From positions 62,001 through 126,000 of the forward strand of contig NZ_LXES01000049.1 of assembly GCF_001654845.1 (NCBI RefSeq): a stretch of DNA of 64,000 nucleotides, read 5' to 3'. Below, piece after piece: positions 44,265 to 53,521 of the stretch (position 1 is its first letter; each line of letters starts with the position of its first letter). This stretch comes from Enterobacter soli ATCC BAA-2102. GTDB taxonomy: Bacteria > Pseudomonadota > Gammaproteobacteria > Enterobacterales > Enterobacteriaceae. The translations under genes and the position numbers were made by a program. A model generated the notes under the pieces. It had not been told where the DNA came from. It searched no databases and saw only the letters and a program-made list of their open reading frames with translations.

Positions 44265-45758
44265 TTATCTCAGTCCCTTTTTGATGAAAATCCCTTTAAT
44301 ACCCTCGCGGTACATGGGGAACAACATTGCCCATAACAGACTAAACATTACGAATAATGTGCCATTCACCAGCAATCTGACCATCACATTACCAGGTTCA
44401 GTAATGACGTTTCCTAAAGCCAGCATCAGTAAGGCGTATATCACTAACCCAGGGACAATCTTCAACGCCGCAGGGATGAGATCTTTTGCGATTTTAAGAT
44501 ACCATGCACTGCAAACGAACATGACCAGCCCATAAATAGAGTTACCGATCCCAAGACCGAATGCACCCCAAATCTTGTATGTGGCCAGGTTAACCAGTGC
44601 ATTACTCAACAGCGCCACGATCATCACAATCAGGACCTGCTTATTATTGAGATGTGCGCTGAGCGCTTTAATGAAAATGTAACCGATAACCTGTGCCCAC
44701 AGGCCGATACACATCCCCTGGATGATGTCCGTTGTTACTGTTACTGAGTGTTCATTGAACTGCCCACGCATAAAGAGCAGAACCACAATGTCCCTGGCAT
44801 ACACAAAGATGAAAAAGGACATATTCATCGAGAGCAGTGCCAGCCAGTTATAAATCGTGGTGACTTTTTCCCGGACAACTTCAGGAGATTGCGAAGACCA
44901 GACAGGCAAACCCGCAAAAGCAATAGGAACCGACAGGATGAAGGTGACGGTATCGGTAATAAAGCGGGCGTAATCCAGACCGGATACCACATCAATACTG
45001 AGCAAAGAAGCCAGCGCCCTTTCGAGCGTGATGTTTCCCTGAAGGATTAAGGGCAGCAGCAGTAATGGCCGTAATGTTATCCAGAAGCTATGCATCACCA
45101 GCTTAACTTCCGTCATTTCAAACCGTTCCGGCAGGTTAAGAATATTGCCTTTTTTGGCTCTGATCACCGCCCAGAAGCTAAAGACGATGTAACTGCCTGT
45201 AAAGCCCCACGCCAACAGCAAATAATTATTATAATAATAGGCAGCAACAACCCCTAACAGCATCCCCACGTTCTGAATGGAGGCACGCATGGACATGGGT
45301 TTATAGTCCCCATGCGCCATTGATATGTAGTTTATCAAGCCAGAACAGAGATAGAATGGGCAGCAAATCGCCATTATCTTGAACAGTTCATTGGTCATTT
45401 CACGGGCATTACCATTAATACCCGGCGCCATAACGCCGACCCAATAATCTGACAAGAAGAACAGAACAAAAAATAGCAGCAGCGAAATCACAGCAAAGAA
45501 CATGAACATGCACAACTTGAACGTTGAAGCACGAAACTCGTTTTCTGTGAGATACTTTTTATATAACGGAATAAATGCTGAATTCAGGCTGTCGCTTGTC
45601 ATGAAGTTGATGGGTACTAAGGTGCCGGTCTGGGCAATTCGGTAAGCCCCGTTGATATCACCTGTACCAAAAAATTTCGCCATCAAAACTTCTCGTATCA
45701 ATCCGAGAACTTTTGAGAGCATGTTTCCGCCAAGCAACTGGCTAATGGCTTTTTTCAT
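44265..45758 (-). CDS. MurJ/MVF-family lipid-linked oligosaccharide flippase in the wzx position
   Basis: A 497-residue inner-membrane protein with about 13-14 hydrophobic segments. Its N-terminus (GGNMLSKVLGLIREVLMAKFFG, then NSAFIPLYKKY) follows the MurJ/MviN pattern (SRVLGFxRDxxxAxxFG ... FVPxxxEY) rather than that of classic Wzx. The locus has wzy, wzzB and WbaP but no other flippase, so this is the probable O-unit translocase. It overlaps the preceding transferase by 4 bp. An alternative is an accessory MurJ paralogue, which is less likely inside an O operon. Confidence 0.75.
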   Translation of the reverse strand: MKKAISQLLGGNMLSKVLGLIREVLMAKFFGTGDINGAYRIAQTGTLVPINFMTSDSLNSAFIPLYKKYLTENEFRASTFKLCMFMFFAVISLLLFFVLFFLSDYWVGVMAPGINGNAREMTNELFKIMAICCPFYLCSGLINYISMAHGDYKPMSMRASIQNVGMLLGVVAAYYYNNYLLLAWGFTGSYIVFSFWAVIRAKKGNILNLPERFEMTEVKLVMHSFWITLRPLLLLPLILQGNITLERALASLLSIDVVSGLDYARFITDTVTFILSVPIAFAGLPVWSSQSPEVVREKVTTIYNWLALLSMNMSFFIFVYARDIVVLLFMRGQFNEHSVTVTTDIIQGMCIGLWAQVIGYIFIKALSAHLNNKQVLIVMIVALLSNALVNLATYKIWGAFGLGIGNSIYGLVMFVCSAWYLKIAKDLIPAALKIVPGLVIYALLMLALGNVITEPGNVMVRLLVNGTLFVMFSLLWAMLFPMYREGIKGIFIKKGLR

Positions 45759-46921
45759 TTAGAGATTCTTTGAAATAATGAAATATATTCACCCACGGCG
45801 TAACTCAGTGTGTTTTTAACCGGAATATATGATTCTCTTTCCATGTTGCTAACCGATTCAATATAAGCAAGCACTTGTCCTGTAGGGATTTCATTTGGGT
45901 TGCATTTGAAAATCTTTTCACCTTCGCTAAATGTCAGGTGTTCGGAGATAATTAATGGCAATCCTGCACTCATCGCTTCAAGTACGTTTAAGGGTAATCC
46001 TTCCACTCTTTTCGTCAGGAACAAAAAGATATCGGCGCATTGCATAAGCGTCGCTAATTCGTTTCGTGTTTTCGCGCCCATGAACAGCACGTTCTGGCTC
46101 AATGCAAGCTCGTCAACCTTCTTCCGCAACTGCGGTTCATAGGATCCATTGCCGCAAATCAGCAGTTTTGCATCAGGCTTGATTTTTTTGACCTGAGCAA
46201 ACAGCTCAATATTTTTATCTACCCCTTTTTGCTCATGCAACCGCGAAGCAGACATAAATACCAACGCATCAGGCGCGATGCCTAATTGCTCCCGCAAGGC
46301 AACTTTTTGCGATGTCTCATCGGAGAAAAGCTGTTCATCAATGCCATTCTCGATCTTCGCCACTTTGCTCTTGCCACAGATAAGACGAGTCGGGAAATTC
46401 GTTAAATCAGCCCGGACAGCTTCACCCACCGCCACAATCCAGTCGAAGTGGGAATAGTGCTTAGCATCTGAGTAAAAACCGAGTACGTTTTTTACACTGG
46501 ACAAGACTTTTTTAATCTGCCGGGTTTTCAGTTTGGAAACGAATTCACCGACCGATGTCCCGTGGGCCTGCATGATGAATTTCGCTTCAGGGAACAGCTT
46601 TTTATGCTTTAGCGTACTAAATGCGCCAGCACTGATACTTATCACCGCGCAGACATTTTCTTTATGGCTCCAGCGCGCTGCTAATTTTTCTGTTTCAGAC
46701 CACCATCCTTTCGAATACGCAGCCCTCGGAATATTTTTAATCTTAATAATTTCAGGAAGATGCTCTGAAGCAGGAACCTCTGCATCAAAATCTGTCGTCA
46801 CAACCTTAACATCGAACCCTTTTACCTTTAACTGCACAGCAAGATCCCATGCCACCACTTCCATGCCACCAAGATGGTGGAATGGAAGGGAGCGAGCAAA
46901 AATAATAACTTCTTCAGCCAT
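45755..46921 (-). CDS. Glycosyltransferase, GT4 family
   Basis: A 388-residue GT-B enzyme. The N-terminal acceptor domain begins with FARSLPFHHLGGMEVVAWDLA. The donor domain shows FMSASRLHEQKGVDKNIELFAQ, LLICGNGSYEP and the EX7E region KRVEGLPLNVLEAMSAGLPLI. It adds one residue of the O unit; the donor is unknown. It overlaps both neighbours by a few bases (8 and 4), as expected inside a tightly coupled operon. Confidence 0.83.
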   Translation of the reverse strand: MAEEVIIFARSLPFHHLGGMEVVAWDLAVQLKVKGFDVKVVTTDFDAEVPASEHLPEIIKIKNIPRAAYSKGWWSETEKLAARWSHKENVCAVISISAGAFSTLKHKKLFPEAKFIMQAHGTSVGEFVSKLKTRQIKKVLSSVKNVLGFYSDAKHYSHFDWIVAVGEAVRADLTNFPTRLICGKSKVAKIENGIDEQLFSDETSQKVALREQLGIAPDALVFMSASRLHEQKGVDKNIELFAQVKKIKPDAKLLICGNGSYEPQLRKKVDELALSQNVLFMGAKTRNELATLMQCADIFLFLTKRVEGLPLNVLEAMSAGLPLIISEHLTFSEGEKIFKCNPNEIPTGQVLAYIESVSNMERESYIPVKNTLSYAVGEYISLFQRISK

Positions 46922-48050
46922 GAATCAGTTCCTGATAAATTTTTTCTAACTTTAAGGTTTGCGTCGATAAATTGAATTTTTCGCTGATAAAGTGGCGTGC
47001 ATTCCTGCCCATTTCAGCGCGTTTTTGTTCGTCATTCAGCAGGAATGAAATTCTGTCCGCCAACTGCTTGTCATCACGCTCAGTGACCAAAAAGCCGGTG
47101 TGCTCATCGATGATGGCTTCCGGAATACCACCATGATGGGTACCAATCACAGGAACACCCGTTACTGCCGCTTCCAGCAGTACCATGCCCAGCCCTTCTG
47201 CATCCCCTGTTTTAGCTGTGATGCTGGGTAAAACCAGCATACTGGCTTTGCGCATCCATGCCATAACATCTGGGTGTGGCAACGCGCCGGTAAAGGTCAC
47301 GTTCTGCTCCAGCCCTAATGATGCAACCTGCGCCTTCAGTCCTGCCATTAACGGCCCGTCACCGATGATGACCAGTTTCGCATCCGCGTACTGCGCTTTA
47401 ACATGCTTAATGGCATTTATTAAAACGGCCGTCCCTTTTTTCTCAACCAGTCTCGCCACATGCAGAATAACGCCCTGATCGTCCTCTTTTTCACGAGGCT
47501 GGTATTTATCAACATCAATACCGATATAGTGCTGGACTAACTTATTTTCAGGGAAGCCATGACGCAGGGCTTGCTGAGCGATGAAATCAGAAACGCAGAT
47601 GAACTTATCGCCCTGACTTTTCACTTTGTTCTGGTGAATGAGATAGTTAATCCATGCCGGTGAGCGCGATGCCAGCAGATCTTTGTTGCTGACGGTCACA
47701 TCAAACCCGTGAAGGGTTGTCACCAGAGGGATATTTTTCTGTTGCGCCAGTTTTAACGCATAAAGCCCGTCTATCGCAAAGTGTGTATGAATGAGATCTA
47801 AAGATTGCTCTCTCAGGACAGCGTTATAAGGCCGTGCTGATGTGGTTATCGCATTCAGCATCTCAGCAATTTTACCTTGCAAATCGCCGTGTTCATTTAA
47901 TACACAGGCGATCGCGCCTTCAGGTTTTTTACCAATGACACGCCTGCCGATATAACGCTTTTCGAAATGCTGAATAGCCTCAGCCTGCTGCTGGATAAAA
48001 ACCTCTGAACCTTTAAATAGCTGATTCCTGAAAATACCGACAGTTTTCAT
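46914..48050 (-). CDS. Glycosyltransferase, GT4 family (WcaL-like)
   Basis: A 378-residue GT-B enzyme. The acceptor side has FIQQQAEAI and THFAIDGLYALKLAQ; the donor side has LHVARLVEKKGTAVLINAI, VIGDGPLMAGL and the EX7E motif in GDAEGLGMVLLEAAVTGVPVIGT. It resembles the galactosyltransferase branch that includes WcaL, but the sugar is not assignable. It starts 3 bp after wzy. Confidence 0.83.
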   Translation of the reverse strand: MKTVGIFRNQLFKGSEVFIQQQAEAIQHFEKRYIGRRVIGKKPEGAIACVLNEHGDLQGKIAEMLNAITTSARPYNAVLREQSLDLIHTHFAIDGLYALKLAQQKNIPLVTTLHGFDVTVSNKDLLASRSPAWINYLIHQNKVKSQGDKFICVSDFIAQQALRHGFPENKLVQHYIGIDVDKYQPREKEDDQGVILHVARLVEKKGTAVLINAIKHVKAQYADAKLVIIGDGPLMAGLKAQVASLGLEQNVTFTGALPHPDVMAWMRKASMLVLPSITAKTGDAEGLGMVLLEAAVTGVPVIGTHHGGIPEAIIDEHTGFLVTERDDKQLADRISFLLNDEQKRAEMGRNARHFISEKFNLSTQTLKLEKIYQELIHG

Positions 48051-48052
48051 TC

Positions 48053-49363
48053 TTATCCCTTATTTTTTCGAGTTATCGGTACGTTCCCTGCCATACATAA
48101 CCCCAGCATGACTGCCAATACCACCATCTGATGCTGTTCACCGATCAGGCCGAAGTTTTCACCGAAACCGTGCGCAAACTGCCAGGAGAGCACCATTAAT
48201 AACGAGAAGCCGAGATTCCGCTGTTCTGTGTTAACATTTTTGATTGCTCGCAGTGCAATGCCAATGCTGCTCAGAATGAAGCCTAACCCCATGATCGACG
48301 CAATCACCCCGGACTTCGACCAAAGATAGATCAAGGTGTTATGCGGAGGGAGGAAATAGTCACTGTGTTTACTGTAATCCACTTCCCATCCGCCAAAGCC
48401 CTGCCCCATCAGCGGGTTGTTTAAAAATGCATTGAACGCATAGTTCCAGATTTGATAGCGCGTTTCAGCGGTGTCAGTTGACTCCTGTAAAAAGCCACTC
48501 TGCCCAACAACGCTGAAAATAACGCTAATAGCGATTAAAATGATGGCAAAAGAGGCTCCAACCGAGCCAACAACGACCTTTGTCGAACGTTGTAATTTCA
48601 GGTAGAAAATGAAGGCAGGGATCAACACGGCAAAGAGCACGCCCGCTTTTGACCCTGTAAAGAAGACCGTCACCCACAACAGAATCGCCATAAGCAGCGT
48701 TATTTTGGACTTTAACGCTTTATAAATACCCCATGCCATAAAGGATGAAATACCCGCATAACATGCCGCAGCGTTGGCATTCACAAACAGTACACCGCCC
48801 GCTTTTACCGGATCGTAGAAGTTATTCCTGACCCCATCAAGTAACCCCTGAAGGGTATTCATTCCCATGGTAAATTTACTTACCGGAGAAAGAACTATCG
48901 CCAGCTCCAGCGACTCATTCAACCTGAAGATGATGACGGTAATTGCCTGTAAGCAAATAAAAAATATCATCACATTGATGGTTTTATAGAGCGCTATCCG
49001 GTCTCTTAATGCCAGTACATAGATGGCATTGGAAATCACGATAAACTCAGTTAGATAAGCAATATCGCGAATGCCCATTGATTTTTCAACTGACCACGCA
49101 AGGCTCAAGGTACTGATACAAATCAGCCCCAGAAGTGCGATGTTCGTTGGTTTGGCTAAGAACCGGTTTGCATTAATAATAAACTCGGGCAAGAGCAGTG
49201 CAGGGATCAAAAAAGCAAGCGGGACATCGGCCCCACCCAGTTGCACCAGATATAGCTGCGGAACGCTACACACCAGTACCAGCAACAGCCTGATGTGTAA
49301 GGGAAGCGCGAGGAAAACAAAAAAGACAATTAAACCTAACGCTGCTAATAACACTTCTATCAT
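48053..49363 (-). CDS. wzy: Wzy, O-antigen polymerase
   Basis: A 436-residue inner-membrane protein with about eleven hydrophobic segments and a large periplasmic loop (about 300-350). The loop holds NPLMGQGFGGWEVDYSKHSDYFLPPHNTLIYLWSKSG, which carries the Wzy_C/ligase-type HN motif. The conserved TGSKAGVL segment lies at about 226-233. It polymerises undecaprenyl-linked O units in the periplasm under WzzB control. The waaL ligase is similar in topology but lies elsewhere in enteric genomes; the position in the O operon favours Wzy. Confidence 0.82.
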   Translation of the reverse strand: MIEVLLAALGLIVFFVFLALPLHIRLLLVLVCSVPQLYLVQLGGADVPLAFLIPALLLPEFIINANRFLAKPTNIALLGLICISTLSLAWSVEKSMGIRDIAYLTEFIVISNAIYVLALRDRIALYKTINVMIFFICLQAITVIIFRLNESLELAIVLSPVSKFTMGMNTLQGLLDGVRNNFYDPVKAGGVLFVNANAAACYAGISSFMAWGIYKALKSKITLLMAILLWVTVFFTGSKAGVLFAVLIPAFIFYLKLQRSTKVVVGSVGASFAIILIAISVIFSVVGQSGFLQESTDTAETRYQIWNYAFNAFLNNPLMGQGFGGWEVDYSKHSDYFLPPHNTLIYLWSKSGVIASIMGLGFILSSIGIALRAIKNVNTEQRNLGFSLLMVLSWQFAHGFGENFGLIGEQHQMVVLAVMLGLCMAGNVPITRKNKG

Positions 49364-49397
49364 TACTATTTTCCCACGCGATTAAGCAATCTAATAA

Positions 49398-50783
49398 TTA
49401 GCTATTTATCAGCCCTAACAGCTCATCTCGTTTTGTTTCCATCAAATCCCAGTCTGCATCCGTTTCGACATTAAGGCGCAGCAGCGGTTCTGTGTTAGAT
49501 GTACGAATGTTGAAACGCCAGTTGGGGAACGACATGCTCAGACCATCCGTATAATCAATATCAATGGCCTGTGATGAATAACGAGCCTCAATATCTGCGA
49601 TTAGCGCCGCGGCATTAGCCACTTTACGGTTGATTTCACCCGAAACAGGGAATCGGGCAATACGAGATTTCACCAGCGAGCCCAGTGAGGAACCAGAAGT
49701 TAAAACAAGCTCAGCAACCAGAAGCCACGGGATCATTCCACTGTCGCAGTAGGCAAACTCCCGGAAATAATGGTGAGCACTCATTTCACCACCGTAAACC
49801 GCGTTCTCTGAACGCATACGCTCTTTGATGAATGCATGGCCGGTTTTAGACATCACTGGGATACCGCCCGCCGTATCAACAATATCAACGGTGTTCCATG
49901 TCAGTCGCGGGTCGTGGATAATTTTCGCGCCAGGTTCCTTATTCAGGAACGCTTCCGCCAAAAGCCCGACAATATAGTAACCCTCGATGAAGTTTGCTTT
50001 TTCATCGAAGAGGAAACAGCGGTCAAAATCACCATCAAACGCGATACCCATATCCGCCTGAGTGGCTAAAACAGCATTTGCCGTATCCTGGCGTGCTTCA
50101 GGTAACAGAGGGTTAGGAATGCCGTGCGGGAACGTACCATCCGGGTCGTTATGAACTTTATGAAATTCAACCGGCAAACCTGCCGTTTTGAAGCGTCGTT
50201 CAATTTCGTCAATGACGTGTCCCGCTGCACCATTACCGGAGTTAATGACCAGCGTCATTGGCTTGATACGGAAATTATCGAGATTTACATAGCCCAGAAG
50301 GTGATCAACATACTCATTCAGAATAGTGACTTTCCTGTAGCTCCCTTTGCTTTCATGGGGGGTAAAGTCGTTGGCTTCCGCCAGGCGTTGAATGTCTTTT
50401 AAACCGGTATCACCGCTGATTGGACGGGCACCGCTGCGAACCAGCTTCATCCCGTTATAGTTGATTGGGTTGTGGCTGGCGGTCACTTCAATGCCACCAT
50501 CGACGTTCAGATGGAAGGTGGCGAAATAAATCTCTTCTGTTCCGGAAAGCCCGATATCAAGCACATCGCAACCGCCATCCATCAGCCCTTCTGCCAGCGC
50601 CATCTTTAATGACTCACTGGTCAGACGTACATCACCACCCACGACAACCTGCTTTGGTCCCAGACACTGTGCATAAGCGCGGCCAATACGCCAGGCGATA
50701 TCTTCATTAAGTTCTTCACCTAATTTCCCACGGATATCATAGGCTTTAAAACAGGTTAACTTGTTATTATTTTTATCGTCCAT
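49398..50783 (-). CDS. manB: Phosphomannomutase, O-antigen copy
   Basis: Converts mannose 6-phosphate to mannose 1-phosphate for GDP-mannose. It is a 461-residue alpha-phosphohexomutase with the phosphoserine loop TASHNPINYNGMK, metal loop DGDFDRC and sugar loop GGEMSAHH. A five-residue insertion near the N-terminus (MDDKNNNKLTCFKAYD) and lower GC set it apart from the colanic acid paralogue at 60368. It overlaps manC by one base (TAATG). Confidence 0.95.
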   Translation of the reverse strand: MDDKNNNKLTCFKAYDIRGKLGEELNEDIAWRIGRAYAQCLGPKQVVVGGDVRLTSESLKMALAEGLMDGGCDVLDIGLSGTEEIYFATFHLNVDGGIEVTASHNPINYNGMKLVRSGARPISGDTGLKDIQRLAEANDFTPHESKGSYRKVTILNEYVDHLLGYVNLDNFRIKPMTLVINSGNGAAGHVIDEIERRFKTAGLPVEFHKVHNDPDGTFPHGIPNPLLPEARQDTANAVLATQADMGIAFDGDFDRCFLFDEKANFIEGYYIVGLLAEAFLNKEPGAKIIHDPRLTWNTVDIVDTAGGIPVMSKTGHAFIKERMRSENAVYGGEMSAHHYFREFAYCDSGMIPWLLVAELVLTSGSSLGSLVKSRIARFPVSGEINRKVANAAALIADIEARYSSQAIDIDYTDGLSMSFPNWRFNIRTSNTEPLLRLNVETDADWDLMETKRDELLGLINS

Positions 50784-52180
50784 TACGAAATCCTTAGTAC
50801 GTCATCTTCGCCCAAATAACTACCAAACTGAATTTCCAGAATCTCCAGATTTATTTTTCCAGGATTCGACAGCTTATGTTTTTTCCCAACTGGAATGGTC
50901 GTTGACTCATTTTCAGTGAGATAAATTTCATTACCTTCAACGCCAATCAATGCCGTCCCGGTCAGGACCACCCAATGCTCAATACGATGATGATGCAGCT
51001 GAAGAGAGAGTTCGCCGCCAGGAATAATGGTCACGCGATTCACTTTATATCGCGCATCACGCACCAGGGTTTCGACATGGCCCCATGGCATATAGCGCGT
51101 GGTATGTTCACGGCATTCGCTTCGCGCATTTGCTTTAAGGTGTTCAACGACAACTTTGACGTCCTGGACATTATCTTTATGGGATACCAGAAGCGCGTCT
51201 TTGGTATTCACGATAATCAGGTCATCGACCCCTAACGCCGCGGTCAATTTACCTTCGCTGCGAATATAGCAATCACGCGTTTTATGGGTAAAGACATCGC
51301 CAATCAGCGCGTTACCCTGCGCATCGTGGGCAGAGGTTTCCCACAGTGCGGACCACGACCCCACGTCATTCCAGCCAGCATCCATTGCCGTCACGATGCC
51401 CAGCTCAGTATGTTCCATCACAGCGTAATCGATTGAATCTGAAGGGCAGCAGTTGAAAATCTCTTTATCGAGTTTAATAAAGTCGAGATCGTTGACAGGC
51501 TGCTGCATGGCATTTTTACATGCATCAAGGATTGACGGGCAAAACTTCGCCACTTCGTTCAGATAAGCAGAGGCGCGGAACATGAACATGCCGCTGTTCC
51601 ACAGGTACTCTTTGCTTTCGAGGTAAGAAACTGCGGTTGCCTGGTCGGGTTTTTCAACAAATCGCTTAATTTTCCAGGCCGTTGAACTTCCTGCGTGCTG
51701 CACTTCGCCGCGCTGAATATAGCCATAGCCCGTTTCAGGCTGGGTGGGCACGATACCAAACGTAACCAGTTTTCCGTCTTCGGCGAAAGGAATTGCGTCG
51801 GTAATAACCGAATGGAATGCTGTGTTATCAGCGATGAGGTGGTCGGCTGCCAGTATTAACATCACAGGGTCCTCCCCTGTTTCCAGCGCATGTAAGGCAG
51901 CCAGAGTGATAGCCGGAGCGGTATTACGACCAACAGGTTCAAGGATGATGTTGCCGGCCAGTTTGCGCATTTGCCTTAACTGTTCCGCCACCAGAAAACG
52001 ATGATCTTCGTTACAGATGACAATCGGATCTGCCACGTCCAGCCCATTCAGACGCGAGATCGTGTTTTGCAGCATTGATCCCCCCTGATGGAATGAAAGG
52101 AATTGCTTGGGCTGCAACTCTCGAGACATCGGCCAAAGTCGACTCCCTGTTCCTCCTGCGATCACCACTGGAAGTAACAT
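50783..52180 (-). CDS. manC: Mannose-1-phosphate guanylyltransferase, O-antigen copy
   Basis: Makes GDP-mannose. It has 465 residues, with the pyrophosphorylase motif GGTGSRLWPMSRELQPKQFL (9-28), EKPDQ, and a C-terminal cupin (RYMPWGHVETL ... LHHHRIEHWVV). It is the first gene of the O operon, about 48 bp downstream of the ops element. It is a paralogue of cpsB at 61848, clearly diverged. Confidence 0.95.
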   Translation of the reverse strand: MLLPVVIAGGTGSRLWPMSRELQPKQFLSFHQGGSMLQNTISRLNGLDVADPIVICNEDHRFLVAEQLRQMRKLAGNIILEPVGRNTAPAITLAALHALETGEDPVMLILAADHLIADNTAFHSVITDAIPFAEDGKLVTFGIVPTQPETGYGYIQRGEVQHAGSSTAWKIKRFVEKPDQATAVSYLESKEYLWNSGMFMFRASAYLNEVAKFCPSILDACKNAMQQPVNDLDFIKLDKEIFNCCPSDSIDYAVMEHTELGIVTAMDAGWNDVGSWSALWETSAHDAQGNALIGDVFTHKTRDCYIRSEGKLTAALGVDDLIIVNTKDALLVSHKDNVQDVKVVVEHLKANARSECREHTTRYMPWGHVETLVRDARYKVNRVTIIPGGELSLQLHHHRIEHWVVLTGTALIGVEGNEIYLTENESTTIPVGKKHKLSNPGKINLEILEIQFGSYLGEDDVLRIS

Positions 52181-52227
52181 CCTGCTTCTCCTGCTTTGCT
52201 CAATACGGGTTTGTGTGTAAAAAAGGC

Positions 52228-52262
52228 ACGCTACCGCCCCTGGCTTACGCTACCAGAAGCAA
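52228..52262 (-). promoter_or_regulatory. JUMPStart with ops element (RfaH recruitment)
   Basis: On the minus strand the sequence reads CTGGTAGCGTAAGCCAGGGG and then GGCGGTAGCGT (52238 to 52228). The last 11 bases are a perfect ops element. RfaH loads on paused RNA polymerase here and suppresses termination through long polysaccharide operons. It lies in the 265-bp gap between galF and manC. Confidence 0.92.
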
Positions 52263-52383
52263 TATTCGAAATTGATATTTCCCGGGCTGCATGTGTCGTT
52301 CGGTTGCAGGCGGATTAACAATAAGGTATTTGGCAGCGTTAATGCCAAAATCTGAATTCGTGTTTGTATGCTTTATATAAGAC

Positions 52384-52415
52384 AAAAGACCACTCTGAAA
52401 TTTCAGGGTAGTCTC
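52384..52415 (-). terminator. galF terminator
   Basis: On the minus strand AGACTACCCTGAAA pairs with TTTCAGAGTGGTCT (two imperfect pairs) and is followed by TTTTGTCTTAT. It isolates galF from the O operon promoter downstream. Confidence 0.75.
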
Positions 52416-52445
52416 CTGTTTTACTATGCCATCAACAACGGTCGT

Positions 52446-53345
52446 TTAGTCATGCGTTTCTAGCAGCTTCTTAATGCTCTCGCGGAACTTCTGCCCTTCT
52501 TTCAGGTTGCGCATTCCGTAGTTCACAAACGCCTGCATGTAACCCATTTTCTTACCACAGTCGTAGCTGTCGCCGGTCATCAGCATGGCGTCAACGGACT
52601 GTTTCTTCGCCAGCTCTGCAATGGCGTCAGTCAGCTGAACACGATCCCAGGCACCAGGAGCAGTCTTCTCGAGCTCGGCCCAAATGTCAGCGTTCAGAAC
52701 ATAGCGGCCAACGGCCATCAGATCGGAGTCCAGCGTCTGTGGTTGATCCGGTTTCTCGATAAACTCAACAATACGGCTCACCTGACCTTCGGATTCCAGA
52801 GGTTCTTTGGTCTGAATGACGGAGTATTCAGACAGATCGCCCTTCATGCGCTTCGCCAGAACCTGACTGCGGCCGGTTTCATTGAAACGCGCAACCATAG
52901 CGGCGAGGTTGTAACGCAGCGGATCGGCGGTTGCGGTGTCCAGAATGATGTCTGGCAGTACAACAATAAATGGATTGTCACCCACAACAGGGCGAGCACA
53001 AAGAATGGAGTGACCCAGACCCAGTGGCTGCGCCTGACGAACGTTCATGATGGTCACGCCAGGAGGACAGATCGACTGAACTTCGGCCAGCAGCTGGCGC
53101 TTCACGCGCTGCTCAAGCAGCGCTTCGAGTTCGTAAGAGGTGTCGAAGTGGTTTTCTACCGCATTCTTGGATGAGTGCGTCACCAGAACGATTTCTTTGA
53201 TCCCTGCGGCAACAATTTCGTCAACGATGTACTGAATCATTGGCTTATCAACGATTGGCAGCATCTCTTTAGGAATTGCCTTCGTGGCTGGCAGCATATG
53301 CATACCCAGGCCCGCCACCGGAATGACTGCTTTCAAATTAATCAT
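52446..53345 (-). CDS. galF: GalF, GalU paralogue
   Basis: A 299-residue homologue of UTP-glucose-1-phosphate uridylyltransferase, regarded as a modulator of GalU or a weak uridylyltransferase. The nucleotide-binding loop is GLGMHMLPATKAIPKEML where GalU has GLGTRMLP; the T-R to M-H change is the hallmark of GalF. The ATG at 53345 is preceded by GGTGGAAG. It is the usual left border of enteric O loci. Confidence 0.95.
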   Translation of the reverse strand: MINLKAVIPVAGLGMHMLPATKAIPKEMLPIVDKPMIQYIVDEIVAAGIKEIVLVTHSSKNAVENHFDTSYELEALLEQRVKRQLLAEVQSICPPGVTIMNVRQAQPLGLGHSILCARPVVGDNPFIVVLPDIILDTATADPLRYNLAAMVARFNETGRSQVLAKRMKGDLSEYSVIQTKEPLESEGQVSRIVEFIEKPDQPQTLDSDLMAVGRYVLNADIWAELEKTAPGAWDRVQLTDAIAELAKKQSVDAMLMTGDSYDCGKKMGYMQAFVNYGMRNLKEGQKFRESIKKLLETHD

Positions 53346-53521
53346 TATTTCTTCCACCTTAAAATGGTTGACGAATTATAGCTCTTTAACCTGTTTTCGC
53401 CAGCATGATTTACCGTAACCTTCAGGTGATATTACGCTTTACCATCACAAATTACAGTAGTTGCATTCTGAATCACGCGCGGATTCATACCAGGAATTAT
53501 CGCAAAATAGCAAAATCCGGG

